In this document: positions 26,182 through 34,317 of the stretch, piece after piece
Position numbering within the stretch: position 1 is the first letter of the stretch
Layout of the letters: each line of letters begins with the position of its first letter
Assembly (NCBI RefSeq): GCF_947087965.1
Contig: NZ_CAMUES010000003.1
Coordinates: forward strand, 124,001-188,000
From: an uncultured Mobiluncus sp.
Lineage (GTDB): Bacteria; Actinomycetota; Actinomycetes; Actinomycetales; Actinomycetaceae
Direction: 5' to 3'
DNA length: 64,000 nucleotides
The notes under the pieces: model-generated
Database searches by the model: none
The model's input: only the letters and a program-made list of their open reading frames with translations
Told to the model about the DNA's origin: nothing
Program-made: the position numbers and the translations under genes

Positions 26182-28008
26182 CTACTGTCCGCCCGTGGGG
26201 GCAGCCGGGGAGGCGGACTCCGCGGCGGGAGACTGTTGCGGGGCATCCGGTGAGGTCGCAGGAGAGGTCGCCGGGCTGGCGACCGGTCGGGTCGCCTCTG
26301 CCCACGCCTTCAGGCCCTCGAACAGGGATTGGGCGTAACGTTCCTGACCGGTATCCGACTTCATCAGGGCGGCATCAGCGGGGTTGCGCATCTCACCGAG
26401 TTCCACCATCGCGGCGGGCACCTCAGAAAAGTTCAACGTCGCCAAATCGGCACGTTTCCACACCCCGCTGCTGATAGATTCGCCGGACTGCGGCGCGAAT
26501 CCCCCCTCCTGCAAAGCCTTGACCAGTTTGGCAGCCAAATCGGAGGAGGGCTGCTTTTGGGCCTCGTTCAATGGCGGGTCGGAAATCATCACAAAGAATC
26601 CGTGCTGAGCCGTGTCTGTGGTCCCGTTGGCGTGAATGGAAACCATGACGTCAGCCCCGACCTTTTGCGCAAACTGACCGCGGGCATCCACGCACGGCCC
26701 CACCCCCTGATCCGAGTCGCGCGTCAGGAACACGGTGGCGCCTTCGGCCTCCAACTTGGTCTTGAGTGCGTTCGCAATCTTCCAGTTGAGCTCATGTTCG
26801 GTATAGCCGTCAGCGGTAGCGGTGCCGGTCGTGTTGCAAGGTTTTTGGCCGCCGCGTCCATCGGGAACATTCGCCCCGACTTGTTGCCAAGCTGCGGCGT
26901 TACCGCCATTGTGTCCCGGATCGAGGACGACTTTCAGCCCTTTCAGGCCTCCAGCCGCCCCGGTAGCGGGATCTTCGGAAGGTTTGGCGTTCCCGATGGA
27001 ATCAGGATTGTTTGGGTTCGGTTCGGCAAAGTCGCTGGGGGTAGCTGTGACAGTCACAGTTGGGCGCGGCACCACATTCATGCCGACGCTGACCCCTACT
27101 CCCACGCTGACCAGGGACAGGATAATTCCTCCGGCCAGGAGTACCAGCGGTGAAATTCCATCGTTCGGCCGCGGTTCGGGGGCTCCCGTGCCCACCCGGC
27201 GCAACCGTAACTTGGAGGGTCCTTCCGGGGTTTGGGTCGTGAGGGACTTCCAGCGTGGTTCGGACAAATCCGCTCGCGTGGAGGAAGTGCCCAAAGTGCT
27301 CTGTGGGGTGCGCGGCGAGACCGAGTGGAGGTGTTCCCAGTCCGCATCCGGGTGTGCCGCGGCTCGTTTGGAAGTTCGCTGCGGCGTGCTAGTGAGAGGA
27401 TTTGCGCCGGTCCCCAGGGCGTCCGCTTTGGGTGATGTTGCGGCTGCGGCGCTGGTCGCTCCCAAATCGTCCCATCCGGACACCAAAGACTTCCATCCCT
27501 CGGAATGGACCGGTTCGGGTCGGCGTTGGGTGGGTTTGCGCCCTTGCCCGGTTGCTCTCCCGGTTCGTGCCGGCGGCGTGGTCGGGGTGGCGGGTTCCCC
27601 CGGGGCGAGGGTGGCGTCAAAATCCTCGCGCATCGCCTCGGGGACTTCCGTGGCTGGAAACTCCGAGGCTTTCGATTCAGTTGGGCTGGACGAGTGAGAA
27701 TTCTGGTGCTCCGGGCCGTCCGCGTTTAACATATTTTGGGCATTAGCCAGCAGGGCGGCAATCCCCGGATTATCCCCGTAGGGGAGCTGGGGTACCTGGT
27801 TGGCGCTGGCTGCTCCAGCTGTTTCAGCAGCAGCGGAAAACTCTTCAAAAAAGTTGGCCGCGTTAGTATCCGTAGGGTTGCGCTCAGAATCCGGGACTGG
27901 GGGCAGGCGGCGGCTGGGGGGCTTACCCAGAGATGAAGAACGCGCCGGGGGAGCAGAAGGGTAGTCCTGGGTCGGTTCCCAGGTGTCGAATTCCTCCCAG
28001 TTGGGCAT
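26182..28008 (-). CDS. N-acetylmuramoyl-L-alanine amidase (Amidase_3), membrane anchored
   Basis: Peptidoglycan hydrolase that cleaves the lactyl-amide bond between MurNAc and the stem peptide. It is 608 residues long. A long disordered Pro/Ser/Thr-rich part (1-285) is followed by one transmembrane segment near 290-310 and the zinc-dependent Amidase_3 domain near 355-580. Zinc ligands are visible in VVLDPGHNGG, TEHELNWK and VSIHANG, and the catalytic glutamate in AMVELGEM. A low-complexity tail follows. The long N-terminal region before the anchor is unusual and would face the cytoplasm. Ribosome site AGGAG before ATG 28008. It follows the vLRR gene by 28 bp. Confidence 0.93.
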   Translation of the reverse strand: MPNWEEFDTWEPTQDYPSAPPARSSSLGKPPSRRLPPVPDSERNPTDTNAANFFEEFSAAAETAGAASANQVPQLPYGDNPGIAALLANAQNMLNADGPEHQNSHSSSPTESKASEFPATEVPEAMREDFDATLAPGEPATPTTPPARTGRATGQGRKPTQRRPEPVHSEGWKSLVSGWDDLGATSAAAATSPKADALGTGANPLTSTPQRTSKRAAAHPDADWEHLHSVSPRTPQSTLGTSSTRADLSEPRWKSLTTQTPEGPSKLRLRRVGTGAPEPRPNDGISPLVLLAGGIILSLVSVGVGVSVGMNVVPRPTVTVTATPSDFAEPNPNNPDSIGNAKPSEDPATGAAGGLKGLKVVLDPGHNGGNAAAWQQVGANVPDGRGGQKPCNTTGTATADGYTEHELNWKIANALKTKLEAEGATVFLTRDSDQGVGPCVDARGQFAQKVGADVMVSIHANGTTDTAQHGFFVMISDPPLNEAQKQPSSDLAAKLVKALQEGGFAPQSGESISSGVWKRADLATLNFSEVPAAMVELGEMRNPADAALMKSDTGQERYAQSLFEGLKAWAEATRPVASPATSPATSPDAPQQSPAAESASPAAPTGGQ

Positions 28009-28036
28009 GTTGCTCCTGTTGATGGTTACTTACTTA

Positions 28037-29302
28037 TCAGTTTACGTTTTGCTGGTGGTAGTCCTGTTTGGCAAAGAAAAACCCTTTGCCGGTGACTGTG
28101 TTCCAACATCCGGTGCCGTTGTAGGTCGATTGGCAGGCGAAATCGCCGTAGGTCATGGCTGAATCGTGGGGAATTATCGAGCCGCTGGAGTTGTAATCAA
28201 CATTGGGCTGGCAAGTGGAGGAAGGGTCACCGTCCCGCAAGCTGATGACCAAAGATTCGGAATAAGTATCACAGCCGCCCACGGGGTTAATCAGGTTACG
28301 CACCTGGCAAATGAGTTCATCGCCGTTTACCCGGCAGGTAGAGTCCCCGGTTTCGGTGACAAATGACTGGATATTTTGGGCACCGGCCGGTGCGGGAGCT
28401 ATCGTCGGACGCGGGGATTCGGAGCCCGGAGTCTCATCTTGGTCCTCGTTTTGGTCCTCATCCTGGTCCTTGGCTGGGGGAGTTTCGCTCGCGGTATTGC
28501 CGGTAGCATTCGGAGAATTCACGTCAGACTGGGCATCGTCTCCGCCAATAACGCCGGTCATCACCAAAACAATCGCAACAATCATGCCAATCACAGCAAC
28601 GAGCAATATTGAGAAAATGACCCATAAAGCGGTGTTGGAATTTTGCTTCGCGGCCATCGGCAAAGAAGTGGTAGGGGCTGTACTCATCATTGGGGTACTG
28701 CTGGTGGCGGGAGCCATGTACTGGGTTTGTGCCGCGGCGGGAGGAACGGTGCCATAGTTTCCCATGCCCGCGCTCTGGTTTAGTGAGGCGTTGGGCGGGT
28801 AAAACGAGGGCAGACCGGAAGCCTGCACCGGGGCTGATACGGGGGTGTTCAGCGGGGGCAGTACCGTGGTTTCGTCCGGTTTTTGTCCCATTATTGAGGT
28901 GCGGTTGGGGCTCACAGAGGGGGTTTCCCCGGTGGCGGGGGTTGCCTCCGAGTCGGGTGTCACCGGGACTTCCGGTCGCGATGCATCAGTTTCAGCAGGG
29001 ATGTCTGTCGCGGGTGCCTCTGAGTTTGCCGGCTCGCTGGGGGGCGGCGGTTCTGACGAACCGGGAAGGGGAAGGGGAAGGGAAGGCATGGGCATCATCT
29101 GGCCAGCGTCAAAAGCGGCCTGGCGCTCGCGCAGAGCGGCGAGGACTTCGGGCTCATTTTTGTTCACGAGCCAGTCGAGCAGTCCAGTGTAGGCTGCGGG
29201 GTTTTTCGCAATTAACGGACGCAGTTCCGCATTGGTCGCCAGCTGTTGTAGATCCAAGCCGGGGGTAGACGGGTCACTAGCTTGGGCACGCAGTTCATCC
29301 AT
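28037..29302 (-). CDS. Variant leucine-rich-repeat (vLRR) membrane protein
   Basis: A 421-residue protein. The N-terminus (MDELRAQASDPSTPGLDLQQLA, then NAELRPLIAKNPAAYTGLLDWL) is the actinobacterial vLRR domain. A Pro/Ser/Thr-rich linker follows (about 100-235), then one transmembrane helix (LWVIFSILLVAVIGMIVAIVLVM) and an exported C-terminal domain with six cysteines, probably disulphide-bonded. The frame extends to 29371, but the family start is MDELR at 29302. Cytoplasmic vLRR plus external domain suggests a protein that links the envelope to something inside; function unknown. Followed by the amidase in the same operon. Confidence 0.82.
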   Translation of the reverse strand: MDELRAQASDPSTPGLDLQQLATNAELRPLIAKNPAAYTGLLDWLVNKNEPEVLAALRERQAAFDAGQMMPMPSLPLPLPGSSEPPPPSEPANSEAPATDIPAETDASRPEVPVTPDSEATPATGETPSVSPNRTSIMGQKPDETTVLPPLNTPVSAPVQASGLPSFYPPNASLNQSAGMGNYGTVPPAAAQTQYMAPATSSTPMMSTAPTTSLPMAAKQNSNTALWVIFSILLVAVIGMIVAIVLVMTGVIGGDDAQSDVNSPNATGNTASETPPAKDQDEDQNEDQDETPGSESPRPTIAPAPAGAQNIQSFVTETGDSTCRVNGDELICQVRNLINPVGGCDTYSESLVISLRDGDPSSTCQPNVDYNSSGSIIPHDSAMTYGDFACQSTYNGTGCWNTVTGKGFFFAKQDYHQQNVN

Positions 29303-29367
29303 ACGGTCATTATTCCACAAATTCGCGTCTTTCCATCTGTAACTTGTGGTTATTACGGGCGGTGGGG

Positions 29368-30168
29368 TCAATCGGTGGAACCGCGAAACTCAAAATGCGG
29401 AAACATTGCCTTGAGCTCTCCAGCCCGGTCCGTCAAGTCAGTCGCAAAAGATTGGTATTGGTCCGTTGCGTAAAGTTCCTGAAATTCCGGTCGCGTTCCG
29501 TCGGGACGGGCCTGCTGCAGCGCCAAGCGTTCCACCCCGCGCTCTTGCAGGGCACGAGCCAAAGCGGGGAGGGCTGACGGATTCGTATCGCGTGCGTCTG
29601 TGCCGGGATAGGCGGTGACGCGCACCTCGTAATCCGGCAGGGTTCCGGCCCGGTGCGCCGCCAACATCAAGTCCAGCGCCCGCCAAGCGTCCGTGCCGGC
29701 CTGACGGGCTTGTGCACGGCCCACCACTTGGGGATAGTTTTGGGCCAGGCCTTTCACGTCCAAGCCGACCCAGTCGAGCAACCCGGCCTCCAACAGCTGC
29801 ACCAGACGTTGCGGATAGGCCCCCCCGGTGTGCAACCCCACCAGAAAACCGAGGTCGCGCACCCGCTGCGCGGCGGGCACCAGCGCCGCCTGGCGGGTCG
29901 GCTCCCCGCCAGAAAACACTACCCCGTCGAGCAAACCGCGCCGCCGGCTCAACAGCTCCCATAGGTCCGCCTCTTCGTAGCCGGCGGGCGCCCGCGGGTC
30001 AATGATGGCAAAATTTTGGCAATATCCGCAGTTCCAGGGGCAGCCTTGCAGGAACACGCTGGCGGCCAGTTTTCCCGGCCAATCCACCGTGGAAAACGGC
30101 GTCACCCCGGCGATAACCAAACCGGTGAGCGGGCTGGTCGCGGGGTTATTCGTGGTTGCTGTGGGCAC
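29368..30168 (-). CDS. nrdG: Anaerobic ribonucleotide reductase activating protein
   Basis: Radical-SAM activase that makes the glycyl radical on NrdD. 266 residues with the iron-sulphur motif CPWNCGYC (CX3CX2C) preceded by SVFLQGC, and the SAM-binding FSGGEPT. The GTG start at 30168 has GAGGAG 5 nt upstream. It is separated from nrdD by a lipoprotein gene and two hairpins, so it is not in a simple nrdDG operon. Confidence 0.93.
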   Translation of the reverse strand: MPTATTNNPATSPLTGLVIAGVTPFSTVDWPGKLAASVFLQGCPWNCGYCQNFAIIDPRAPAGYEEADLWELLSRRRGLLDGVVFSGGEPTRQAALVPAAQRVRDLGFLVGLHTGGAYPQRLVQLLEAGLLDWVGLDVKGLAQNYPQVVGRAQARQAGTDAWRALDLMLAAHRAGTLPDYEVRVTAYPGTDARDTNPSALPALARALQERGVERLALQQARPDGTRPEFQELYATDQYQSFATDLTDRAGELKAMFPHFEFRGSTD

Positions 30169-30193
30169 TGGTGCTCCTCTTGATTAAATACGT

Positions 30194-30225
30194 GACCCAG
30201 GTAACCCAGCCGGGTTACCTGGGTC
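30194..30225. terminator. Terminator hairpin after lipoprotein gene
   Basis: A 14-bp perfect stem GACCCAGGTAACCC with an AGCC loop. It lies between the stop of the lipoprotein gene and the start of nrdG on the minus strand. Confidence 0.75.
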
Positions 30226-30238
30226 GGATAGATTCAGT

Positions 30239-30868
30239 TTATTGCTTTTCGTCCTTGAGAATCATGAAGCCTTCCACCGGCACTTGGTACTGCACAAAAA
30301 TGAGGTTGTTCGTGTCTGCTGGCACGGTGTATTCCCAAGAGCCTGTAGCGGGGGTATCCACGCCGCACCCGACTTCGGTCAGCTGGCCCTTCTGCTCGTC
30401 AGTTTCTACATCTTTCAAATCCGGAACAATCCACACCTTGATGGTGGCGGGTTTCACTGTCTGGCAGGTTAAATCGACCTTGACTTTTTCCCCTGTCTTC
30501 CAGTCACCGTTGGCGTTGAGAAACAATTGATAAGACTCAATCTTGTCCTTGGAGAAGTTCTGGAAGGTGGGGTTAACGCGGGAAACGGGATATCCCTTGG
30601 ACTCGGCGTATGCCTCGCCGGCATCTTCCCACTTTTTCTCCAGGGCGTCAGCGTCGTCCACGGGGACTTCCTCGTTCTCTTGCTCTGGCTTGGCCACGTC
30701 CTCGGTCGTGGAAATCAGGCCAGTTTTCTGGTCAGCAGCGGGCGCCTTTGAGGGAGCTTCCGACGCGGGGGCTTTAGCGTCCGCAGTGGGTTTCTCGTCA
30801 CCGCCGCCGCAGGCTGACAGGCTTAGGGCCAGGGCGAACGCACCCGTCAACGCAAGTAACTTTTTCAT
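30239..30868 (-). CDS. Predicted lipoprotein between nrdG and nrdD
   Basis: A 209-residue exported protein. Signal peptide MKKLLALTGAFALALS with lipobox LSAC (acylated Cys about 20), then an Ala/Lys/Pro/Glu-rich linker and a beta-rich hydrophilic domain; no family recognised. GGAAGGA lies 6 nt before the ATG at 30868, so the longer frame to 30883 is rejected. Hairpins lie on both sides, and a half-dyad CACCC with a -10 box 23 nt downstream sits in front, so it has its own promoter. That promoter resembles those of two surface proteins elsewhere in the window. A link to ribonucleotide reduction is not implied. Confidence 0.82.
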   Translation of the reverse strand: MKKLLALTGAFALALSLSACGGGDEKPTADAKAPASEAPSKAPAADQKTGLISTTEDVAKPEQENEEVPVDDADALEKKWEDAGEAYAESKGYPVSRVNPTFQNFSKDKIESYQLFLNANGDWKTGEKVKVDLTCQTVKPATIKVWIVPDLKDVETDEQKGQLTEVGCGVDTPATGSWEYTVPADTNNLIFVQYQVPVEGFMILKDEKQ

Positions 30869-30923
30869 GAGTATTCCTTCCATTTGTCAGGCTGAGGGGG
30901 CTGGTTGCCCCGGATTGATAAAC

Positions 30924-30929
30924 AGCCTA
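30924..30929 (-). promoter_or_regulatory. -10 box TAGGCT of lipoprotein gene
   Basis: TAGGCT on the minus strand, exactly 23 nt downstream of the half-dyad at 30953-30965; predicted start of transcription about 50 nt before the ATG at 30868. Confidence 0.5.
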
Positions 30930-30952
30930 GGCAAACGGTTAAGGTTTGTAAT

Positions 30953-30965
30953 CACCCAAAAGTAC
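30953..30965 (-). promoter_or_regulatory. Half-dyad CACCCAAAAGTAC, predicted activator site
   Basis: The first half CACCCAAAAG equals the dyads at 42286 and 46106; the second half is degenerate (GTAC instead of GGGTG). Spacing to the -10 box is 23 nt, as in the other three. Confidence 0.45.
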
Positions 30966-30975
30966 GGAAAATCTC

Positions 30976-31014
30976 GGTTCGCGGGTGGCGTCCGAAAACT
31001 GTCACCCGCGAACC
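30976..31014. terminator. Hairpin downstream of nrdD
   Basis: A 12-bp perfect stem GGTTCGCGGGTG with a 15-nt loop, 47 bp after the nrdD stop on the minus strand. No U-tract. Confidence 0.6.
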
Positions 31015-31060
31015 TGGTCGACCCGCTACCCTTGTGAAACCACGAGGGGGGAATCTGGCC

Positions 31061-32956
31061 CTAAACCAAGGCCGCTTCCGCCAGACGCGAATGCAGCTCA
31101 CCGTGGGAGGCGGCCGCCGACTCGCTGAAGTACTGCCGCTCGGCGAACTCGCCTTTCTTGCCGATGTTAAAGGACTGAACCGGCCGGAAGTAGCCCATGA
31201 CCCGGGTCCACACCTCGCAATCTTGGTGCCGGCCCTTCGCTTCGCATTGCGGGCAGGTGAAGTGTTCGCCGGAAATGTAGCCGTGCGTCGGGCAGATACT
31301 AAACGTTGGGGTGATGGTGATGTAGGGGGTGCGCCAGGTGGTCAGCGAGCGGCGCACCAGCTGCTTGCAGGCCTCCCCGCTGGACACGGCTTCTCCCATG
31401 TACAGGTGCAGTACGGTACCGCCGGTGTACTTGGTCTGCAGCTCCTCCTGCAGTTCCTCGGCCAGGAAGGGGTCGTTCGTGAACCCGACCGGTAGTTGCG
31501 AGGAGTTTGTGTAGTAGGGGTTCTCGGTCGTGCCGGCCTGCAGGATTTTGTCCCCGAAGCGTTTCCGGTCAGCTTTCGCCAGGCGGTACGTGGTGCCCTC
31601 GGCCGGGGTCGCCTCCAGGTTGTACATGTGCCCGGTAGACTCCTGGAGTTCAATCATCTGGTCGCGCACCCCGTCCAAGATTCGGGCCGCCAGGGCGTGT
31701 CCGCGCGGGTCGGTGATGTCATAAGCATCATCGGTGAAGTTGCGGATCAGCTCGTTCATGCCGTTGACCCCGATGGTCGAGAAGTGGTTGTCCAGCGTTC
31801 CCAGGTAGCGTTTCGTGTAGGGGAACAGGCCGTGATCCATGTGGTACTGGATAGTGATGCGCTTACGTTCCAAAGTCACCGAAGCCAACTCAATGAGTTC
31901 GCGCAAGCGGGCGCGCAAACCGTCCTCATCGCCCTTGTGCAGATAACCCAGGCGCGCCAAGTTGATGGTCACCACCCCGATAGACCCCGTCTGCTCTGCC
32001 GAACCGAACAGCCCGTTACCGCGCTTGACCAGCTCCCGCAGGTCGAGCTGCAACCGGCAGCACATGGAGCGAATCTGGCCGGGGTCCAGTTCTGAGTTGA
32101 TGAAGTTCTGGAAATAGGGCAGCCCGTACTTTGCCGTCATCTCAAACAGCAGGTTGGCGTTGGGGGAATCCCAATCGAAATCCTTGGTCATGTTGTAGGT
32201 CGGAATGGGGAAGGTGAACACGCGCCCGTCCGCATCCCCCTCGGTCATGACCTCCATGTAGGCGCGGTTGATGATGTCCATCTCGGCCTGCAGGTCCCCG
32301 TAAGCAAAGTCGCACAGTTCCTCACCGATGAGCGGCACTTCGTCGCGCAGGTCCGGCGGGCACGTCCAGTCAAAAGTGAGGTTCGTGAACGGGCACTGAC
32401 TGCCCCAGCGGCTCGGGACGTTCAGGTTGTAGATGAGTTCCTGCATGCACTGTTTGACCTCGGCATACGTCATGTTGTCCAGGCGGACGAAAGGCGCCAT
32501 ATAGGTGTCGAAACTAGAGAACGCCTGGGCGCCGGCCCATTCGTTTTGCAATGTGCCCAGGAAGTTTACGATTTGTCCGCAAGCCGAGCTGAAATGCCGC
32601 GGCGGATTGGAAGCAATGGCCCCGCTGACCCCGTTGAAACCCTGCTGCAGCAGCTGTTTTAGCGACCAGCCGGCACAGTATCCGGCGAACATATCCAGGT
32701 CATGAATGTGGAAGTCGCCGTCACGGTGGGCAGCACCGGCCGCGGCAGGATAAACCTTGTCCAGCCAGTAGTTGGCCACCATCTTGCCCGCCGCGTTCAA
32801 AATCAGGCCGCCGACCGAGTAGCCCTGGTTGGCGTTGGCGTTAACCCGCCAGTCAGCCTGGCTGAGGTATTCGTCCACTGTCTCTATGGGGTCAACCGTG
32901 TGGTGGCGCGGGTTCGTTTCAAAAACGGGGGTCGTCTCTTGCTTTGTTGTAGTCAT
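31061..32956 (-). CDS. nrdD: Anaerobic (class III) ribonucleoside-triphosphate reductase
   Basis: Glycyl-radical enzyme making deoxyribonucleotides without oxygen. 631 residues. The C-terminal zinc site is CPTHGY...CPQC and the radical glycine lies in RVMGYFRPV. Mid-protein features such as NLNVPSRWGSQCPFTNLT fit class III. The N-terminus goes directly into the catalytic domain, so the ATP-cone allosteric domain of E. coli NrdD appears to be missing. Ribosome site AAGGA before ATG 32956. Upstream are a TTGATT/TAGAGT promoter and two NrdR boxes, pointing to repression by NrdR. Divergent from an aminotransferase gene. Confidence 0.95.
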   Translation of the reverse strand: MTTTKQETTPVFETNPRHHTVDPIETVDEYLSQADWRVNANANQGYSVGGLILNAAGKMVANYWLDKVYPAAAGAAHRDGDFHIHDLDMFAGYCAGWSLKQLLQQGFNGVSGAIASNPPRHFSSACGQIVNFLGTLQNEWAGAQAFSSFDTYMAPFVRLDNMTYAEVKQCMQELIYNLNVPSRWGSQCPFTNLTFDWTCPPDLRDEVPLIGEELCDFAYGDLQAEMDIINRAYMEVMTEGDADGRVFTFPIPTYNMTKDFDWDSPNANLLFEMTAKYGLPYFQNFINSELDPGQIRSMCCRLQLDLRELVKRGNGLFGSAEQTGSIGVVTINLARLGYLHKGDEDGLRARLRELIELASVTLERKRITIQYHMDHGLFPYTKRYLGTLDNHFSTIGVNGMNELIRNFTDDAYDITDPRGHALAARILDGVRDQMIELQESTGHMYNLEATPAEGTTYRLAKADRKRFGDKILQAGTTENPYYTNSSQLPVGFTNDPFLAEELQEELQTKYTGGTVLHLYMGEAVSSGEACKQLVRRSLTTWRTPYITITPTFSICPTHGYISGEHFTCPQCEAKGRHQDCEVWTRVMGYFRPVQSFNIGKKGEFAERQYFSESAAASHGELHSRLAEAALV

Positions 32957-33005
32957 CTTCTTCCTTTCGTCTCTTCATCTCCCGGTATCGGGGACACAAG
33001 AAATT

Positions 33006-33033
33006 ACTCTAGGGAGGCATTTCGCCAAATCAA
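33006..33033 (-). promoter_or_regulatory. Predicted nrdD promoter
   Basis: -35 TTGATT (33028-33033) and -10 TAGAGT (33006-33011) with a 16-bp spacer on the minus strand. The proximal NrdR box directly abuts the -35. Confidence 0.55.
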
Positions 33034-33045
33034 CTACATATTGTG
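33034..33045. promoter_or_regulatory. NrdR box, proximal
   Basis: CTACATATTGTG, on the other strand CACAATATGTAG, matching the NrdR box (consensus like ACAC-AATATAT-GTGT). Exactly 32 bp from a second identical core. Confidence 0.75.
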
Positions 33046-33065
33046 CGTGTTGCTCAATTCTACCA

Positions 33066-33077
33066 CTACATATTGTG
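33066..33077. promoter_or_regulatory. NrdR box, distal
   Basis: Second CTACATATTGTG, flanked by CCA and TTT. Tandem boxes about three helical turns apart are the normal NrdR operator layout. Confidence 0.75.
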
Positions 33078-33126
33078 TTTGCCCAGGTCTGTGAGTTACG
33101 GCGATTCGTTGCTGTGCGTGTCGCGG

Positions 33127-33132
33127 TATCGT
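33127..33132 (+). promoter_or_regulatory. -10 box TATCGT, 6 nt before aminotransferase GTG
   Basis: TATCGT-AGGAGG-GTG. AGGAGG directly abuts the GTG, too close to work as a ribosome site, so a leaderless start is the better reading. Confidence 0.5.
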
Positions 33133-33138
33133 AGGAGG

Positions 33139-34287
33139 GTGAAATTTTCTCACCGGGTGGAACTGAACGAACCGAACGCCGTGACTGTCGCCCAGGGCGC
33201 GGCCCGACGCGACGGCACGTTGAAAGTGAATCTAGCGGATTCTAATCCGACCCGCTGGGGGTTGGGCACACCGGGCCTGCCGCCCTACGAACCCGACCCG
33301 CGGGGGCCTCGGGCGGCCCGCGAGGCGCTGGCTGCCTGGCTGAGTAAGCGTGACGAACGCACCGTGAACCCCGACCATCTCTACCTGCTAAGTTCTACTT
33401 CCCAGGGCTATGCCTGGTTGACGAAGTTGACCAGTAATCCCGGAGAGTGGCTCGCTGCCCCGACCCCGGGATACCCCCTGGTAGAAACGATTGCGGGGTT
33501 GGAAAACGTGGGGGTCGATTTCTATCCCCTGACCTGGGTGGGATCCCGCTGGGAACTGGTCGACCTCAATCCGGGGGCGGTCAGCGCGGTGGTGGCCATC
33601 AATCCGAACAATCCCACCGGCTCTTATGTACACGGGGAGGATCGTCAGCGGCTCTTCAACTACTGTGCGGACCACGAGGTAGCGCTCATCGCTGATGAAG
33701 TGTTCTTTGACTTTGACCTGCCCGGCGCCCCCACCCGACTCGCCGATCGCCGACGCCTGGCGGGAACCTCGGAAGTGCTGACTTTTGCCTTGGACGGAAT
33801 GAGTAAAAACTTGAGCGCCCCGGGGCTGAAAATCGCGTGGCTGGAAGTGTCCGGGCCGGAGCCAGACGTGGCGGCGGCGCTGGCCCGCCTGGACGTCATC
33901 GCGGACGCCTACCTGCCGTTTTCCGATGTTTTGGCGCAGCGCCTGGAGCAATACCTGGCTGCTGTGCCCGCCGCGACCCGCACCACCCGGCAACGCTGCC
34001 GCGAGAACCTTGCCACCTTGAGGGACCTTGTGCGCAGGGAGCCGAGCGGAACCGTGAGCCTGCTGGAACCCGAAGGCGGCTGGAACGCGCTGCTGCGATT
34101 TCCCGCCCACGTGGACGAGGACGCGCTCGTCACCGGGCTGATTGCCCAGCGGGGCGTCACCGTGCAGCCGGGGTATTTTTTCGATATGCCTTTTGCCGGG
34201 GTGGTATCGGTGTCGCTGCTGCTCGATGCCCCGGCGTTCCGCTCCGCCAGCGAAGCCTTGCTGGCAAGCATCGCTGAACAGCTCTGA
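33139..34287 (+). CDS. PLP-dependent aminotransferase, class I/II
   Basis: Fold-type I PLP enzyme, 382 residues from the GTG at 33139. PLP contacts are visible: INPNNPTGSY, the aspartate in ADEVFFDF, and the Schiff-base lysine in DGMSKNLSAPGLKIAW. The substrate cannot be assigned; relatives include aspartate/alanine transaminases and MalY-like lyases. The open frame reaches 33043, but that part overlaps the NrdR operator and has no homology-like features. Divergent from nrdD and convergent with the sensor kinase gene, 30 bp apart. Confidence 0.88.
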   Translation: MKFSHRVELNEPNAVTVAQGAARRDGTLKVNLADSNPTRWGLGTPGLPPYEPDPRGPRAAREALAAWLSKRDERTVNPDHLYLLSSTSQGYAWLTKLTSNPGEWLAAPTPGYPLVETIAGLENVGVDFYPLTWVGSRWELVDLNPGAVSAVVAINPNNPTGSYVHGEDRQRLFNYCADHEVALIADEVFFDFDLPGAPTRLADRRRLAGTSEVLTFALDGMSKNLSAPGLKIAWLEVSGPEPDVAAALARLDVIADAYLPFSDVLAQRLEQYLAAVPAATRTTRQRCRENLATLRDLVRREPSGTVSLLEPEGGWNALLRFPAHVDEDALVTGLIAQRGVTVQPGYFFDMPFAGVVSVSLLLDAPAFRSASEALLASIAEQL

Positions 34288-34317
34288 TTGCCTGGCCGGT
34301 GGGGAGACGATTCCTGC

